The notes under the pieces: generated by a model
Told to the model about the DNA's origin: nothing
The model's input: the letters and a program-made list of their open reading frames with translations, nothing else
Databases searched by the model: none
Shown here: positions 44,068 to 52,507 of the stretch, piece after piece
How the letters are laid out: every line of letters begins with the position of its first letter
How positions within the stretch are numbered: position 1 is the stretch's first letter
NCBI RefSeq assembly: GCF_007830545.1
Contig: NZ_VLLF01000007.1
Coordinates: 248,001 to 312,000 of the forward strand
Length of the DNA stretch: 64,000 nucleotides
From: Roseibium hamelinense
GTDB taxonomy: Bacteria > Pseudomonadota > Alphaproteobacteria > Rhizobiales > Stappiaceae
Reading direction: 5' to 3'
Made by a program: the position numbers and the translations under genes

Positions 44068-44538
44068 CTAACCCTGATGATCCACGTACGGTCTTGCCGG
44101 GCTCGCGGCATCGGGCGCGCTCCTCATGCGCGTCAACGCCACCAGAACACCGGACGTGGCCGTCAAGGTACAGACTGTCAGGTACACCATCATATTGAAG
44201 CGGCCGGGAAATACGCCCTGTCCGGAAAGGCCAACGCCATGCATTTGAAGTCCGATGTGGGCGGCGAAATAGGCAAGGGGGATGAGCCCGAGCAGAAGAA
44301 GCGATCCGCGCCTGTCGGTCAGCGCCAGGTAGATGAGCGCACTTGCTGTGACCAGATTGGAGGCACCAAAGGCCAACATCAAAATGAGCTGATCCAGGCC
44401 GGATGGCCCCGTCAGATCCAACCTCGCTTTATCGGTCGCGGCATAGCCGGCGAAAACCGTATGGGCGATCCCGCGCACGACGTCGTAACTTCCAAGCGCA
44501 AAGGCAACAAAGGAAACATAACTGGGTATGGCGTTCAT
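44068..44538 (-). CDS. Four-helix membrane protein, first gene of efflux operon
   Basis: Protein of 156 residues with four hydrophobic segments (about 5-30, 48-72, 80-101 and 114-138), for example LILMLAFGASNLVTASALIY and LLLLGLIPLAYFAAHIGLQM. No family recognised. It ends eight bases before the MacA-like gene, so it is probably co-expressed with the pump and may be an accessory or sensor component. Confidence 0.75.
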   Translation of the reverse strand: MNAIPSYVSFVAFALGSYDVVRGIAHTVFAGYAATDKARLDLTGPSGLDQLILMLAFGASNLVTASALIYLALTDRRGSLLLLGLIPLAYFAAHIGLQMHGVGLSGQGVFPGRFNMMVYLTVCTLTATSGVLVALTRMRSAPDAASPARPYVDHQG

Positions 44539-44713
44539 GCGGATGTCCAGTGTCCGTGGTCAGCGTCAATCGGTTGTTTTGGCATCGAGTGAATGATGAA
44601 AGCGCCGCACCGGAAGGCCACAAGCAAATGCTTGAGGCGTGCTTTGCAGACCTTCCGGTGCGGGTGTCCCGTTGCCGGCACCTGGCGGACGGCACCGCGT
44701 TGGCAACGGTGCT

Positions 44714-45016
44714 TCATCGGGCCGCGTTTTGCAGCTCCACTGGTGTCACAAATCCATCGCCATTGCCGTCAAGCCGTTTGAAGGCGCGGGCGTATAATCC
44801 GCGGGATTGGACCCGCCTGGCATTGCCAAGGTTGGCGGCAGCATTCATATCGATGAACGACACAAACTCCTCATAAACCAGGACGCCGTCGTCGTTCTGG
44901 TCGGCTGCCTGATAGTTGCGCGCGGCTGTTTCGGCGGTCTGGGACGATGCGGTGGCCGGCAGTCCGCCTAAAGCCAATAGACCTATTGCCCCAAACACAC
45001 TTCTATATGTTGTCAT
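44714..45016 (-). CDS. Secreted EF-hand protein, copy 2
   Basis: Exported calcium-binding protein of 100 residues. The signal peptide is MTTYRSVFGAIGLLALGGLPATA, with EF-hand loop 1 DQNDDGVLVYEE (39-50) and loop 2 DGNGDGFVTPVE (83-94). Spacing of the loops and the linker RGLYARAFKRLD match the protein at 16382 (TNRYALAFERLD), so the two are paralogues. The ATG at 45016 is preferred to the upstream frame because AGGAAGAGG precedes it. It is divergent from the second two-component operon, as copy 1 is from the first. Likely under control of that system. Confidence 0.85.
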   Translation of the reverse strand: MTTYRSVFGAIGLLALGGLPATASSQTAETAARNYQAADQNDDGVLVYEEFVSFIDMNAAANLGNARRVQSRGLYARAFKRLDGNGDGFVTPVELQNAAR

Positions 45017-45499
45017 CTCGAGCAGACCTCTTCCTGACTTGGGCATCGGTATTTCGTGCGGTGACCAGCGCCGCTTCGGCCATTGGGTCTCACCGCCTCA
45101 ACCGGTTTGGTCTCGCAGAAGGTATCCATCTGGCCGGCGATTGGTATCGATGGACTGAAACGTTTTTTGACGTTTTGTGACACTCATGCGCGCGCCGGAA
45201 GATAACCGGAAACGGTGCAAGGAGGGGCTCTGCACCCTCCCAGGTTTGGCGCCGGTAGTGCGACGGCGCTTCCACCGACCATTCCGGCAAAAAGATCAGG
45301 AGAAAGACCGAGGCAGGAGTGGATGGTGTTGTGTGGGATCCGTAGTCTTTGCGGGCGGGACCCCACACAACGGGTTTGCACTGCCAAGTGCAGTCCATCA
45401 CTATCAACCCGGATGCGACGCTATTTGTCGATTTGTGTCAAATTGTGCAGCTGCGTAATCCCGCTTGCACTGCACCAGCGGCTTTCGCACAATGAGTGC
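45017..45499. promoter_or_regulatory. 483-base divergent control region with inverted repeat
   Basis: No gene. It separates the EF-hand gene (leftward) from the response regulator (rightward). It contains a 10-bp inverted repeat GTTGTGTGGG (45328-45337) and CCCACACAAC (45362-45371) with a 24-base spacer that could form a hairpin or be a dimeric binding site. The adjacent bases are GC-rich. Frames through it have no protein character. Confidence 0.5.
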
Positions 45500-46216
45500 A
45501 TGCAGTCGGACACCAATAAAATACTGATCGTTGACGACGATCCGGACATCAGGGAAATGCTTAGCGAGTTACTGGATGAAGAAGGCTTTCAAATCCAGTC
45601 TGTAAGCGATCCGGTCCTGATGGACGCCGCCATCGACCAGTTCGTCCCGGACCTGATCCTGCTTGATCTCATGCTGCCGAACGAGAACGGGCTCGCCCTA
45701 TGCCAGCGCCTGCGAACCACCATAACCACGCCGATTATCATGGTAACAGCCAAGGCGTCGGAAATTGACCGGGTGGTTGGACTGGAGATTGGCGCGGACG
45801 ACTACATCACCAAGCCGTTTTCGAAACGCGAACTCATCGCCAGGGTTCGGGCGGTCCTGCGGCGCGGCACGCACGAGCTGCCACTGCGAAAGAGTGTTCT
45901 TGCGTTCAAGGACTTCGTTATCAATCTGGAGGCCCGAACGCTGAAGACGCGCGTGGGAGACGTGATCCCGCTCACCAGTGCGGAGTTCGATCTTCTGGCC
46001 TGTTTTGTCGGCGATCCGCAAAAGGTGCTGTCGCGGGACCATCTTCTGCGGACCGTTTTGCGGCGCAAGTCGGATCTTTTTGATCGATCGGTCGACACAC
46101 TTGTTTCTAGGCTCAGGAAAAAAATCGAACGGCCGGAAGATGACGAAAAAATAATTGCGACGATCCGGCAGCAAGGCTACCTTTTTACCCCCAAAGTGCA
46201 GCCGGCGGCACAATGA
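45500..46216 (+). CDS. OmpR-family response regulator, copy 2
   Basis: Response regulator of 238 residues. It has a receiver with VDDDPDIR and Asp56 in LLDLMLPNENG, Lys in TKPFSKREL, and a winged-helix domain ending DRSVDTLVSRLRKKIERP. It aligns by eye along its length with the regulator at 15441. The frame is open to 45215, but the ATG at 45500 (MQSDTNKILIVDDD) is the natural start; the extra N-terminal frame lies in the regulatory region. Its stop overlaps the kinase start as ATGA. Confidence 0.93.
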   Translation: MQSDTNKILIVDDDPDIREMLSELLDEEGFQIQSVSDPVLMDAAIDQFVPDLILLDLMLPNENGLALCQRLRTTITTPIIMVTAKASEIDRVVGLEIGADDYITKPFSKRELIARVRAVLRRGTHELPLRKSVLAFKDFVINLEARTLKTRVGDVIPLTSAEFDLLACFVGDPQKVLSRDHLLRTVLRRKSDLFDRSVDTLVSRLRKKIERPEDDEKIIATIRQQGYLFTPKVQPAAQ

Positions 46217-47568
46217 AAGCTGTCAGCGGCTTTCGGATAAGTCTTGCACTCATCCTTGTTTTTCTTGTTCTGATGTTGACCTTTTCGGTCTTTATGGCAC
46301 GCGTTTATCAGTTGCCCGCAGCGAGCCCGCTTCCGAATCCAGAGCGACTGGCTGCCATGGTTCGGCTTTTTGAAAGCCTGCCGGACGCGGACCGGTCGTT
46401 TGCGTTGACGTCCTTTTCCACTCGGCTCCTGTCCGTTTCCTTCAAGGACCAGAACACAAATACCCGGACGCTGACCGAAGGGCGGACCGCAAACAAAACC
46501 GCACGTCTGGAAGACTATGAGTGGGCCCTGGCCGGCCGGCTCGTGTCGCTTTCTTCCAACCGGGGCGATGCAAACACGACCGTTATGCCAGCCCTTCTGG
46601 ATACGGTCACGCTGCAAGTGGACCTTAAGACCGGCGGAGCACTGGTTTTCGAGGCATTTCTGCCGGTGCGCACGGTCTGGCGCATTCCGTTCGTTCTCCT
46701 TGCGGGCTTGCTGGGGGCGGTAATTGCCCTGGCCATGTTCATCTTTCTACAAAACCAGATCCGCCCCCTCAGGGACCTGTCCCGCGCGCTCGAAAACCAC
46801 GACTATGGCAGGACTGCCGATGAGATCCCCGAGCGGCTGGCAACGGCTCCGGAAATTCGGGCACTCATTCGAACCTTCAACCAACAGCAGGCACGCCTGG
46901 CCCGAGCCGAACAGGCCCGCAGCTCGCTGATCACCGGTCTGCAACACGACATCAGGACGTTTGCGACGAAGCTCCGCCTGCGCCTCGAGCGGTCAAGTGA
47001 CACTTCACTGCGGGACCGCGCGACAGCGGACCTTGAGGACATTGTGCGTCTGCTAGACGACGCATTGCTGGCCACACAGGGCGAGGTTCTGGCAGACAAC
47101 CGTCCTGACGAAATGGTCGAACTGTTTGATCTGGTTGCTTCCGAGATCGCGGCAAGGCCCACAGACACGGTTACCATGAAACAGGGGGACAAAAGCGACC
47201 GCAAGGAGCTTCACGTCCTTGGTGACCGGTTGTCCCTGCGCCGGATTGTCTCGAACCTGACTGAGAATGCTCTGGTCTACGGCGGATGTGCGGTGATCGA
47301 TATTCTCGGCACGGAAACCGAGGTGATCATCCATATTGATGATAACGGACCGGGCATTCCGGAAGACAAAAGGGATCTGGTGCTTGAACCGTTTGTGCGG
47401 CTCGAAAAATCGAGATCGCGTGCGACCGGCGGGTTTGGCCTCGGTCTGGCGATCGTCGCGAAACTCGTGACGCAACAGGAAGGTCAACTCCTCATTGCCG
47501 ATGCACCGGCACCGTTAAAAGGCGCCCGGGTATCTGTCACGCTGCCGCGGTTTGATCCTCGAAAATAA
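46213..47568 (+). CDS. Sensor histidine kinase, copy 2
   Basis: Membrane kinase of 451 residues. TM1 is at about 8-28, a periplasmic domain at about 30-155 starts LPNPERLAAMVRLFESLPDA, and TM2 is at about 157-178, followed by HAMP and an H-box QHDIRTFATKLRLR with His245. N-box NLTENALVYG and G-boxes DDNGPGIPED and GGFGLGLAIVAKL complete the ATPase domain. As in copy 1, Phe replaces the usual Pro after HD(L/I)RT, and the periplasmic domain opens with the same LP-x-P-x-RLAA pattern. It is translationally coupled to the regulator. Confidence 0.93.
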   Translation: MKAVSGFRISLALILVFLVLMLTFSVFMARVYQLPAASPLPNPERLAAMVRLFESLPDADRSFALTSFSTRLLSVSFKDQNTNTRTLTEGRTANKTARLEDYEWALAGRLVSLSSNRGDANTTVMPALLDTVTLQVDLKTGGALVFEAFLPVRTVWRIPFVLLAGLLGAVIALAMFIFLQNQIRPLRDLSRALENHDYGRTADEIPERLATAPEIRALIRTFNQQQARLARAEQARSSLITGLQHDIRTFATKLRLRLERSSDTSLRDRATADLEDIVRLLDDALLATQGEVLADNRPDEMVELFDLVASEIAARPTDTVTMKQGDKSDRKELHVLGDRLSLRRIVSNLTENALVYGGCAVIDILGTETEVIIHIDDNGPGIPEDKRDLVLEPFVRLEKSRSRATGGFGLGLAIVAKLVTQQEGQLLIADAPAPLKGARVSVTLPRFDPRK

Positions 47569-47718
47569 GCTGGCGAGCCCCGCGACGGCAACCGTTATTG
47601 CGTTTCAAACCGCAGGCTGGCCGCATTTGGCCCGTTACTTGCTCGGATGATCGTGCCGGATGAGCCGGCGCGCACTGCCAAGGTTGCCTGTCTTGTTTAA
47701 GAGAAGGAACCTAAACTC

Positions 47719-48156
47719 ATGTCTATAGGTGGTTTATCGTCTGGAATGATGGATTTCTCGTCCATTCAAGCCCAGATCAAGGAGCGAATGACCGAGAGGT
47801 TCAATTCTGCCGATACGGACGGCAGCAATGGACTATCACTTGAGGAATTCAACGAAGCCTCCAAGGACAGTCCGCTCAACCGGGCAGGTTCTGCCTCCGG
47901 GCTGTCTGGCGAGGAACTATTTGCCGAGTTGGATGCCGACGGCAACGGAGAAGTGACCGGTGACGAGTTCAAGGACCGGTTCAATTCCCGGTCTGGCAAT
48001 GGCCTTGCGGCGAGCATGTTGCCGCAGCTTCTGTCGCTTCAGGAACAAGGCGGCGGTCTGTCATCAATGATTGACACCAGTGACAACTTTCAGTCGAACA
48101 CTTTCGATCAATTGATGGAAATGCTCGGCTCCGGTTCCGAGGATGAGCGGAACTGA
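47719..48156 (+). CDS. EF-hand protein, non-secreted type
   Basis: Protein of 145 residues without a signal peptide. EF-hand loops are DTDGSNGLSLEE (32-43) and DADGNGEVTGDE (72-83), followed by a Gly/Ser/Leu-rich, mostly helical C-terminus. It lies 150 bases after the kinase of copy 2. Unlike the two secreted EF-hand proteins it resembles cytosolic calmodulin-like bacterial proteins; release by another route cannot be excluded. The repeated pairing of EF-hand genes with this two-component type supports a calcium link. Confidence 0.82.
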   Translation: MSIGGLSSGMMDFSSIQAQIKERMTERFNSADTDGSNGLSLEEFNEASKDSPLNRAGSASGLSGEELFAELDADGNGEVTGDEFKDRFNSRSGNGLAASMLPQLLSLQEQGGGLSSMIDTSDNFQSNTFDQLMEMLGSGSEDERN

Positions 48157-48180
48157 TCAGTCGCGATCAAATCGGACAAA

Positions 48181-48216
48181 CACGTGCCGCCCGGGATGAT
48201 CCTTGGGCGGCACGTG
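48181..48216. terminator. Long hairpin, probable terminator of EF-hand gene
   Basis: A 12-bp perfect stem CACGTGCCGCCC / GGGCGGCACGTG with a 12-base loop, 24 bases past the EF-hand stop. There is no T-run on either side, so a processing or Rho-linked hairpin is possible. Confidence 0.5.
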
Positions 48217-48286
48217 GCCAAGTATATAGATATCGTGTACCCACAATCGCTTTAAACTGGGCCCGGATCCAGTGCGCATGTGGCGT

Positions 48287-48475
48287 TCACTTGCCAAGGT
48301 CGGGATTGCCTTGCCGTTTGGCCGACAGTGCCGCGGTCTCAGGCTTCAGCTTGACCATGTCATTGACGAATTTGATCGAGACATCGAACCGCCGTGCCGC
48401 CGACGTATGCGTGTTGCCAGCTTCAACATGCGCGACAACACGCTGCCGCAGTTCAAGAGGATGTGGTTAGCCCAT
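48287..48475 (-). pseudogene. IS630-type transposase N-terminal remnant
   Basis: The minus-strand reading from an ATG at 48475 gives M-G-stop and then PHPLELRQRVVAHVEAGNTH and FDVSIKFVNDMVKLKPETAA, ending at a TGA. This is the helix-turn-helix start of IS630-family transposases. A TAA at codon three and the loss of everything after about 60 codons show that it is dead. No terminal inverted repeats were located. Confidence 0.75.
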
Positions 48476-48797
48476 GAAGACCGCCTTGTTCCGTTTGCAA
48501 ACAAGGAATCACGGATCAAACCAAATGGGAATGCCGAATCCAATCAAGAAAAACACGCTCTAGGTGAATAAGTATTTGATATTAAATACATTATTCTTTC
48601 TAGGTTATTCAGGCCTTGTGGGCATTAGGGCAAAATGGCGATCAATTTCGATGGAAGTCTTGCTCAATTTGACATTAGGCAAAAGCACCTGTGATCCAGC
48701 AAGATAAAAAGCCTTCCGAATGGCGAGGCCTTCCCATTGTGTTCTTTGCTGGCGCCGTTTTTAACGGCGGTGTCCATCCAAATAAAACCAAATGCCT
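48476..48797. other. 322-base AT-rich gap with palindrome
   Basis: No convincing gene. It contains a near-perfect 18-base palindrome GTATTTGAT/ATTAAATAC (48572-48589) and a small GCCGTT/AACGGC hairpin near 48758-48772, about 25 bases beyond the stop of the leftward pqi operon. The latter may help end that transcript. Confidence 0.45.
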
Positions 48798-49394
48798 CTA
48801 CAATTTCCGGACGACCTGCCTTGAAAGCGCTGATCGTGCTATTTGGTCGCCGAGTTGGGTCAGCCCGGTCGACACCGCTTCGAAGAACGCGTCGTAGGAT
48901 GTACCCTTGGACGGTACGTTAATGGAAAATCTTTGTAGATCAACAACATCTCTGCCATCGCCGGTTTGAAGTGCGTATTGACCGGTCATTTCAACGCCAC
49001 CAGTTGGAGTGCGCAGGAATCTGTCGAACCGGACTGCGACCCGAAGGCTTGGATCGAGTCCGCGCGGCAAGGGTTCAATCGTGACATCCGCGGAAAGTTT
49101 ATGTTCCAAGCTCGCCGACAGGGTTCTCGTGACAGCTTCTTCAGGCGGTTCTGCCCAGCGGTTGTTATCGTCCTGTACGATCTGGTTTGAATTGGTTCGG
49201 CTCGCAATCTTCTCACTGCGCGCGTATGTCGGCAATTTGACCGCAAGTAGGCCGACACGTGTAATCTTGGGGTGTTTTGGTTGAGCGGCGGAGCTGGTGT
49301 GCGCTTCGACCAGAAACAGACTCGGCGGGGCGCTTGGAACGCAGGCCATAAGGCCACTCAAGGCCAGACTAGCGACGAGTAATTTCAGGATCAT
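48798..49394 (-). CDS. pqiC: PqiC-type outer-membrane lipoprotein (ABC transport auxiliary)
   Basis: Lipoprotein of 198 residues with a lipobox (SLALSGLMAC, Cys18) and the ABC-type auxiliary/PqiC fold (ITRVGLLAVKLPTYARSEKI, VAVRFDRFLRTPTGGVEMTG). In the Pqi system it holds the PqiB tunnel to the outer membrane. It is last gene in the operon after pqiB, 13 bases downstream. Confidence 0.88.
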   Translation of the reverse strand: MILKLLVASLALSGLMACVPSAPPSLFLVEAHTSSAAQPKHPKITRVGLLAVKLPTYARSEKIASRTNSNQIVQDDNNRWAEPPEEAVTRTLSASLEHKLSADVTIEPLPRGLDPSLRVAVRFDRFLRTPTGGVEMTGQYALQTGDGRDVVDLQRFSINVPSKGTSYDAFFEAVSTGLTQLGDQIARSALSRQVVRKL

Positions 49395-49407
49395 ATTTTT
49401 GTACCTC

Positions 49408-51075
49408 TTATCGCCCGAATATTAACGCGTTTGGATTGCTCTCAAGCCGTTGCATCAGTTCAGACAGGGAATAGGATGCCGACTTCAGATCGCGGACAGT
49501 GGCTGACAGCTCCACATACATTTCCGAGTCTGGCGAAAAGCCTCTCAACATGTTTTCAGCGCTGTTGGACAGGGCCAGAAGCTCTTGAATCAGTTGCGGA
49601 AAATCGCCGCTGGCAGCGTCAAGATTCTTTGTAAGTGCGGAGATCGATCTGAGTGAAACAACCAATTCGCTTGGGACTTTGTTCAAATCCGGATTGGAGA
49701 CCAGTGTGTCTGCATCTTTCAGCAGGTTAGTTGCTGTAATTACAAGATCATCCAACGGAAGTTCAGAAAGGTTCTTGATCAGCGTTTCGACATTCTGGGC
49801 AATGGCTTCCAGATCGGAATCAACAGTTGGGAGTGACGGATAAGGTGTCGCGTCAAAATCGATCTCGGCCGGCGGAGCATCTGGTTTGTCAACCAGATTG
49901 ATTTTTTTACTACCTGTCAGGATATTGCCGGCAGCAAGCTGAACGCGCAGCCCGCGTGCCACCAACGCGGTCATGCTTTCCCGGACCTCGTCTTCTGAGA
50001 GATCATCCGGCATGCCAATGCGGGCGGGTTGAAGCTGCAAGACGGCATAGACCCGGTCATCAATGTCCGGATCGATAGAAGGCTGATAGACGACATCTAT
50101 CACACTGCCCAATCTTATTCCTTCCCACTCGATGGGAGCATCCGGTTTGAGCCCGCTAATGGACCCGTTGAATTCGGCAATGAATCGGAAGCGGTCGTTA
50201 TCCTTTGCGATGAAGAGGCTTTCTTCTGCGTCGTCACGGCTCTGATAAAGGTCAAACCGAGGCTTTTCTTCTTGGACTGGGCCGGAGAGGCTTTTGTCAA
50301 TGGATTCAAAAGCTACCCCGCCGCCGAGCAGGGTCTCAAGAGATTCCATGTGGACCTTGAGCCCATCCGAGTTCGCGGTAACGTCGATGCCGGACACATT
50401 CCAGAACTTAACGCCTTCTTTTATGAAATTATGAAATGGTGCCTCAATGAATGCGTCGAAAATCACTTCCTGCGCATCATCGGACAAGCGCCTGCTTTCA
50501 ATGCGCCCGGCTTTCAACTGCTTGAAATACACTGGTGAGCCGACATTAAGTGATCCACCACGGTCAGAAACGAGGATAATACGCTTTCCAGGCGTCCCCG
50601 GAGGGGTCAGCGGCGGACGGTCGAGCGCCTTGAACTCCCTGAGCTGGTTACTTGCTTCCTCAGCCCAATTCATTTCGATAAATGCGCCAGACAAAATTGT
50701 GCTCAAACCAGAAATGCTTGTACCGTCAATTCTTGCTCGCACAATCCAGAATTCAGTGGTGTCGCCAAGAAACTTAGCGAGCTCCCTGTTGATGCGCGCT
50801 TTTGCTATGACCCGCTGATAGTCTTCGGTCAGTCCGACTTCTTCCACAAGTCCGATGACAATGTCTTTGTACTTAACCTGCGTTTTGCCGGCTTCAATGC
50901 CAGACCCAGCGTCAAACTCAATTTCAATGAGCGGTCCTTGCTCGGCATAGGTTTGCCAAGCGACAGCACCGCCGATGATGGCTGCGAGTACTGGCACCAA
51001 CCATACAAAAGAAAATTTCCTCTCGGACTTTGTTTTGACTTTGGCAGAGGGAATTGCGTTAGAGGTTGTCATCAT
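49408..51075 (-). CDS. pqiB: PqiB, multi-MCE-domain intermembrane transport protein
   Basis: Protein of 555 residues anchored by one helix (about 22-43, FVWLVPVLAAIIGGAVAWQT). It has three MCE domains: from GPLIEIEFDAGSGIEAGKTQ, from KRIILVSDRGGSLNVGSPVY, and from RFRFIAEFNGSISGLKPDAP. A long helical C-terminus forms the needle-like tunnel in the E. coli protein. It is thought to carry lipids between membranes and protects against membrane stress. The frame is open to 51117, but the ATG at 51075 matches the family start and overlaps the preceding pqiA gene by 17 bases. Confidence 0.92.
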   Translation of the reverse strand: MMTTSNAIPSAKVKTKSERKFSFVWLVPVLAAIIGGAVAWQTYAEQGPLIEIEFDAGSGIEAGKTQVKYKDIVIGLVEEVGLTEDYQRVIAKARINRELAKFLGDTTEFWIVRARIDGTSISGLSTILSGAFIEMNWAEEASNQLREFKALDRPPLTPPGTPGKRIILVSDRGGSLNVGSPVYFKQLKAGRIESRRLSDDAQEVIFDAFIEAPFHNFIKEGVKFWNVSGIDVTANSDGLKVHMESLETLLGGGVAFESIDKSLSGPVQEEKPRFDLYQSRDDAEESLFIAKDNDRFRFIAEFNGSISGLKPDAPIEWEGIRLGSVIDVVYQPSIDPDIDDRVYAVLQLQPARIGMPDDLSEDEVRESMTALVARGLRVQLAAGNILTGSKKINLVDKPDAPPAEIDFDATPYPSLPTVDSDLEAIAQNVETLIKNLSELPLDDLVITATNLLKDADTLVSNPDLNKVPSELVVSLRSISALTKNLDAASGDFPQLIQELLALSNSAENMLRGFSPDSEMYVELSATVRDLKSASYSLSELMQRLESNPNALIFGR

Positions 51076-51682
51076 CGTTTTCTTTATCTTGTTCGCGATC
51101 CCAGATAAGCCGGGCATCGAAGGCGTTAGCAGAAAGCATTGTGAAAATTACTGACAGCGCAAAAGCTTGAATACCGATACCGGGTTGAATGGACACAAGT
51201 GCTCCCAGTTGAATGAGCGCCGCGAGAGCTGCCACAACGAAGACGTCGACCATAGACCAGCGGCCAATGAATTCTGTCGCTTCGTAGGCGTGAAGCCTTG
51301 TGTGCTCACCGGTTGCCTGTCCACGCTGGATACTGAGGGCAAGCCATGCAATTACTAGGAACTTGGACACCGGGATTACAATGCTAGCGATGAAAACCAC
51401 TCCCGCCACCAGATAACTTTGGTGGTGGATTAGCGTCAGGACACCGCCGATGATAGTTGCGGCATTCTCACCAGCGACCGATTTTGTGATCATGATCGGA
51501 TAAGTGTTGCCAGGGATATAGGCAATGACACCGGCAAGCCAGTACGCCCATACTTTCTGCAGGCTGGCGGGGTTGCGGAAGTGAACTTTTCTGCCGCAAC
51601 GATCGCATCTTGCGGGCGCATCTTGCACAAGCCAGCCGCAGGACTGGCAAACCGCGAGGCCATACTCTCGTGCAGTTCTCAC
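51059..51682 (-). CDS. pqiA: PqiA-like inner-membrane protein, second half
   Basis: Protein of 207 residues: zinc ribbon (VCQSCGWLVQ...RCDRCGRK, two CxxC pairs) followed by four hydrophobic helices of one PqiA domain (GVIAYIPGNTYPIMITKSV, then TEFIGRWSMVDVFVVAALAA). The longest frame starts at 51739, but a GTG at 51682 overlaps the stop of the previous gene as GTGA, a strong sign of coupling, and begins just before the ribbon. E. coli PqiA carries two such domains in one chain; here they are two genes. It forms the membrane platform for PqiB. Confidence 0.88.
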   Translation of the reverse strand: MRTAREYGLAVCQSCGWLVQDAPARCDRCGRKVHFRNPASLQKVWAYWLAGVIAYIPGNTYPIMITKSVAGENAATIIGGVLTLIHHQSYLVAGVVFIASIVIPVSKFLVIAWLALSIQRGQATGEHTRLHAYEATEFIGRWSMVDVFVVAALAALIQLGALVSIQPGIGIQAFALSVIFTMLSANAFDARLIWDREQDKENDDDNL

Positions 51683-52335
51683 TGCTTGCGCTCCAGCGCG
51701 GCCCAGGTGGTGGAGCGGCACATGGCAGTTGATGTCCAAGTGAGAAGAACGATGAGGACGGTTAGTGCTATAAACGATGGGCCGACAGTGATGTTGGCCA
51801 TCTTACCCACCTTCACAAGCGACACGATAACACCGATCATGAAGATTTCGGCCATGGACCAAGGTTCAAGAAACTGCGCCCAACGCAAAGCTCTTGCATT
51901 TCTCCAGCCGGCCCTGCCGTTCACACGGATCGTTCCGACAACTTGAACAAGCAGAAGTATCCTGGATACAGGAAGCACGACGATTAAAAGAGCTAGAGCG
52001 ATCGACAGCAGATACATTTGGTTAGTCCACAAAACCGAAATGCAATCGATTACCGAAATCTTGTTTTCGAGGCCGGAGCGCTCCATTGATAAAAACGGGA
52101 ATGAAACCGCAACGCCATACAGGATCAACGCCCCGATCATTGCGGCTAGCGTCCGTTCCGAACTGCGTACTTTGTTTGTCATGATGATCGAATGGCACCG
52201 AGTGCATTCCAGCTTTTCATTCTCAGACAATCGCGGGCGTACGTAGAGGGAATCGCAATGGGGACACGCGATATACTGCGCGTTTAGGTCATCCGCGCTT
52301 TGTGGCAACGGGTTTTCGGCATGAAATTCGGACAT
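51679..52335 (-). CDS. pqiA: PqiA-like inner-membrane protein, first half
   Basis: Protein of 218 residues with an N-terminal zinc ribbon (YIACPHCDSLYVRPRLSENE...CTRCHS) and one PqiA domain of four helices (MIGALILYGVAVSFPFLSME; ALALLIVVLPVSRILLLVQV; FLEPWSMAEIFMIGVIVSLV; FIALTVLIVLLTWTSTAMCR). It is the first gene of the pqi operon (52335 to 48798). It is divergent from the TPR protein at 52508, with about 170 bases between. Confidence 0.9.
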   Translation of the reverse strand: MSEFHAENPLPQSADDLNAQYIACPHCDSLYVRPRLSENEKLECTRCHSIIMTNKVRSSERTLAAMIGALILYGVAVSFPFLSMERSGLENKISVIDCISVLWTNQMYLLSIALALLIVVLPVSRILLLVQVVGTIRVNGRAGWRNARALRWAQFLEPWSMAEIFMIGVIVSLVKVGKMANITVGPSFIALTVLIVLLTWTSTAMCRSTTWAALERKQ

Positions 52336-52507
52336 AACACTAGGATACCTGACGCAATCCGGTTTAAAATCCTTTACGCGTCGAATAGCGTCATAGGGTA
52401 TTCCCTAAATACCACTCAAACGTGAGGTTCGATTCTGTGATTTGGGCTTTGCAATCTCGTTTTGGTCGACACAAATGCGTTGCGCCGACAGGCTGCCGAG
52501 GTATGCA

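Noticed and set aside
48691..48897. Plus-strand frame of 68 aa before the pqi operon
   Set aside because: It runs into the end of pqiC on the other strand and has no family or Shine-Dalgarno support.
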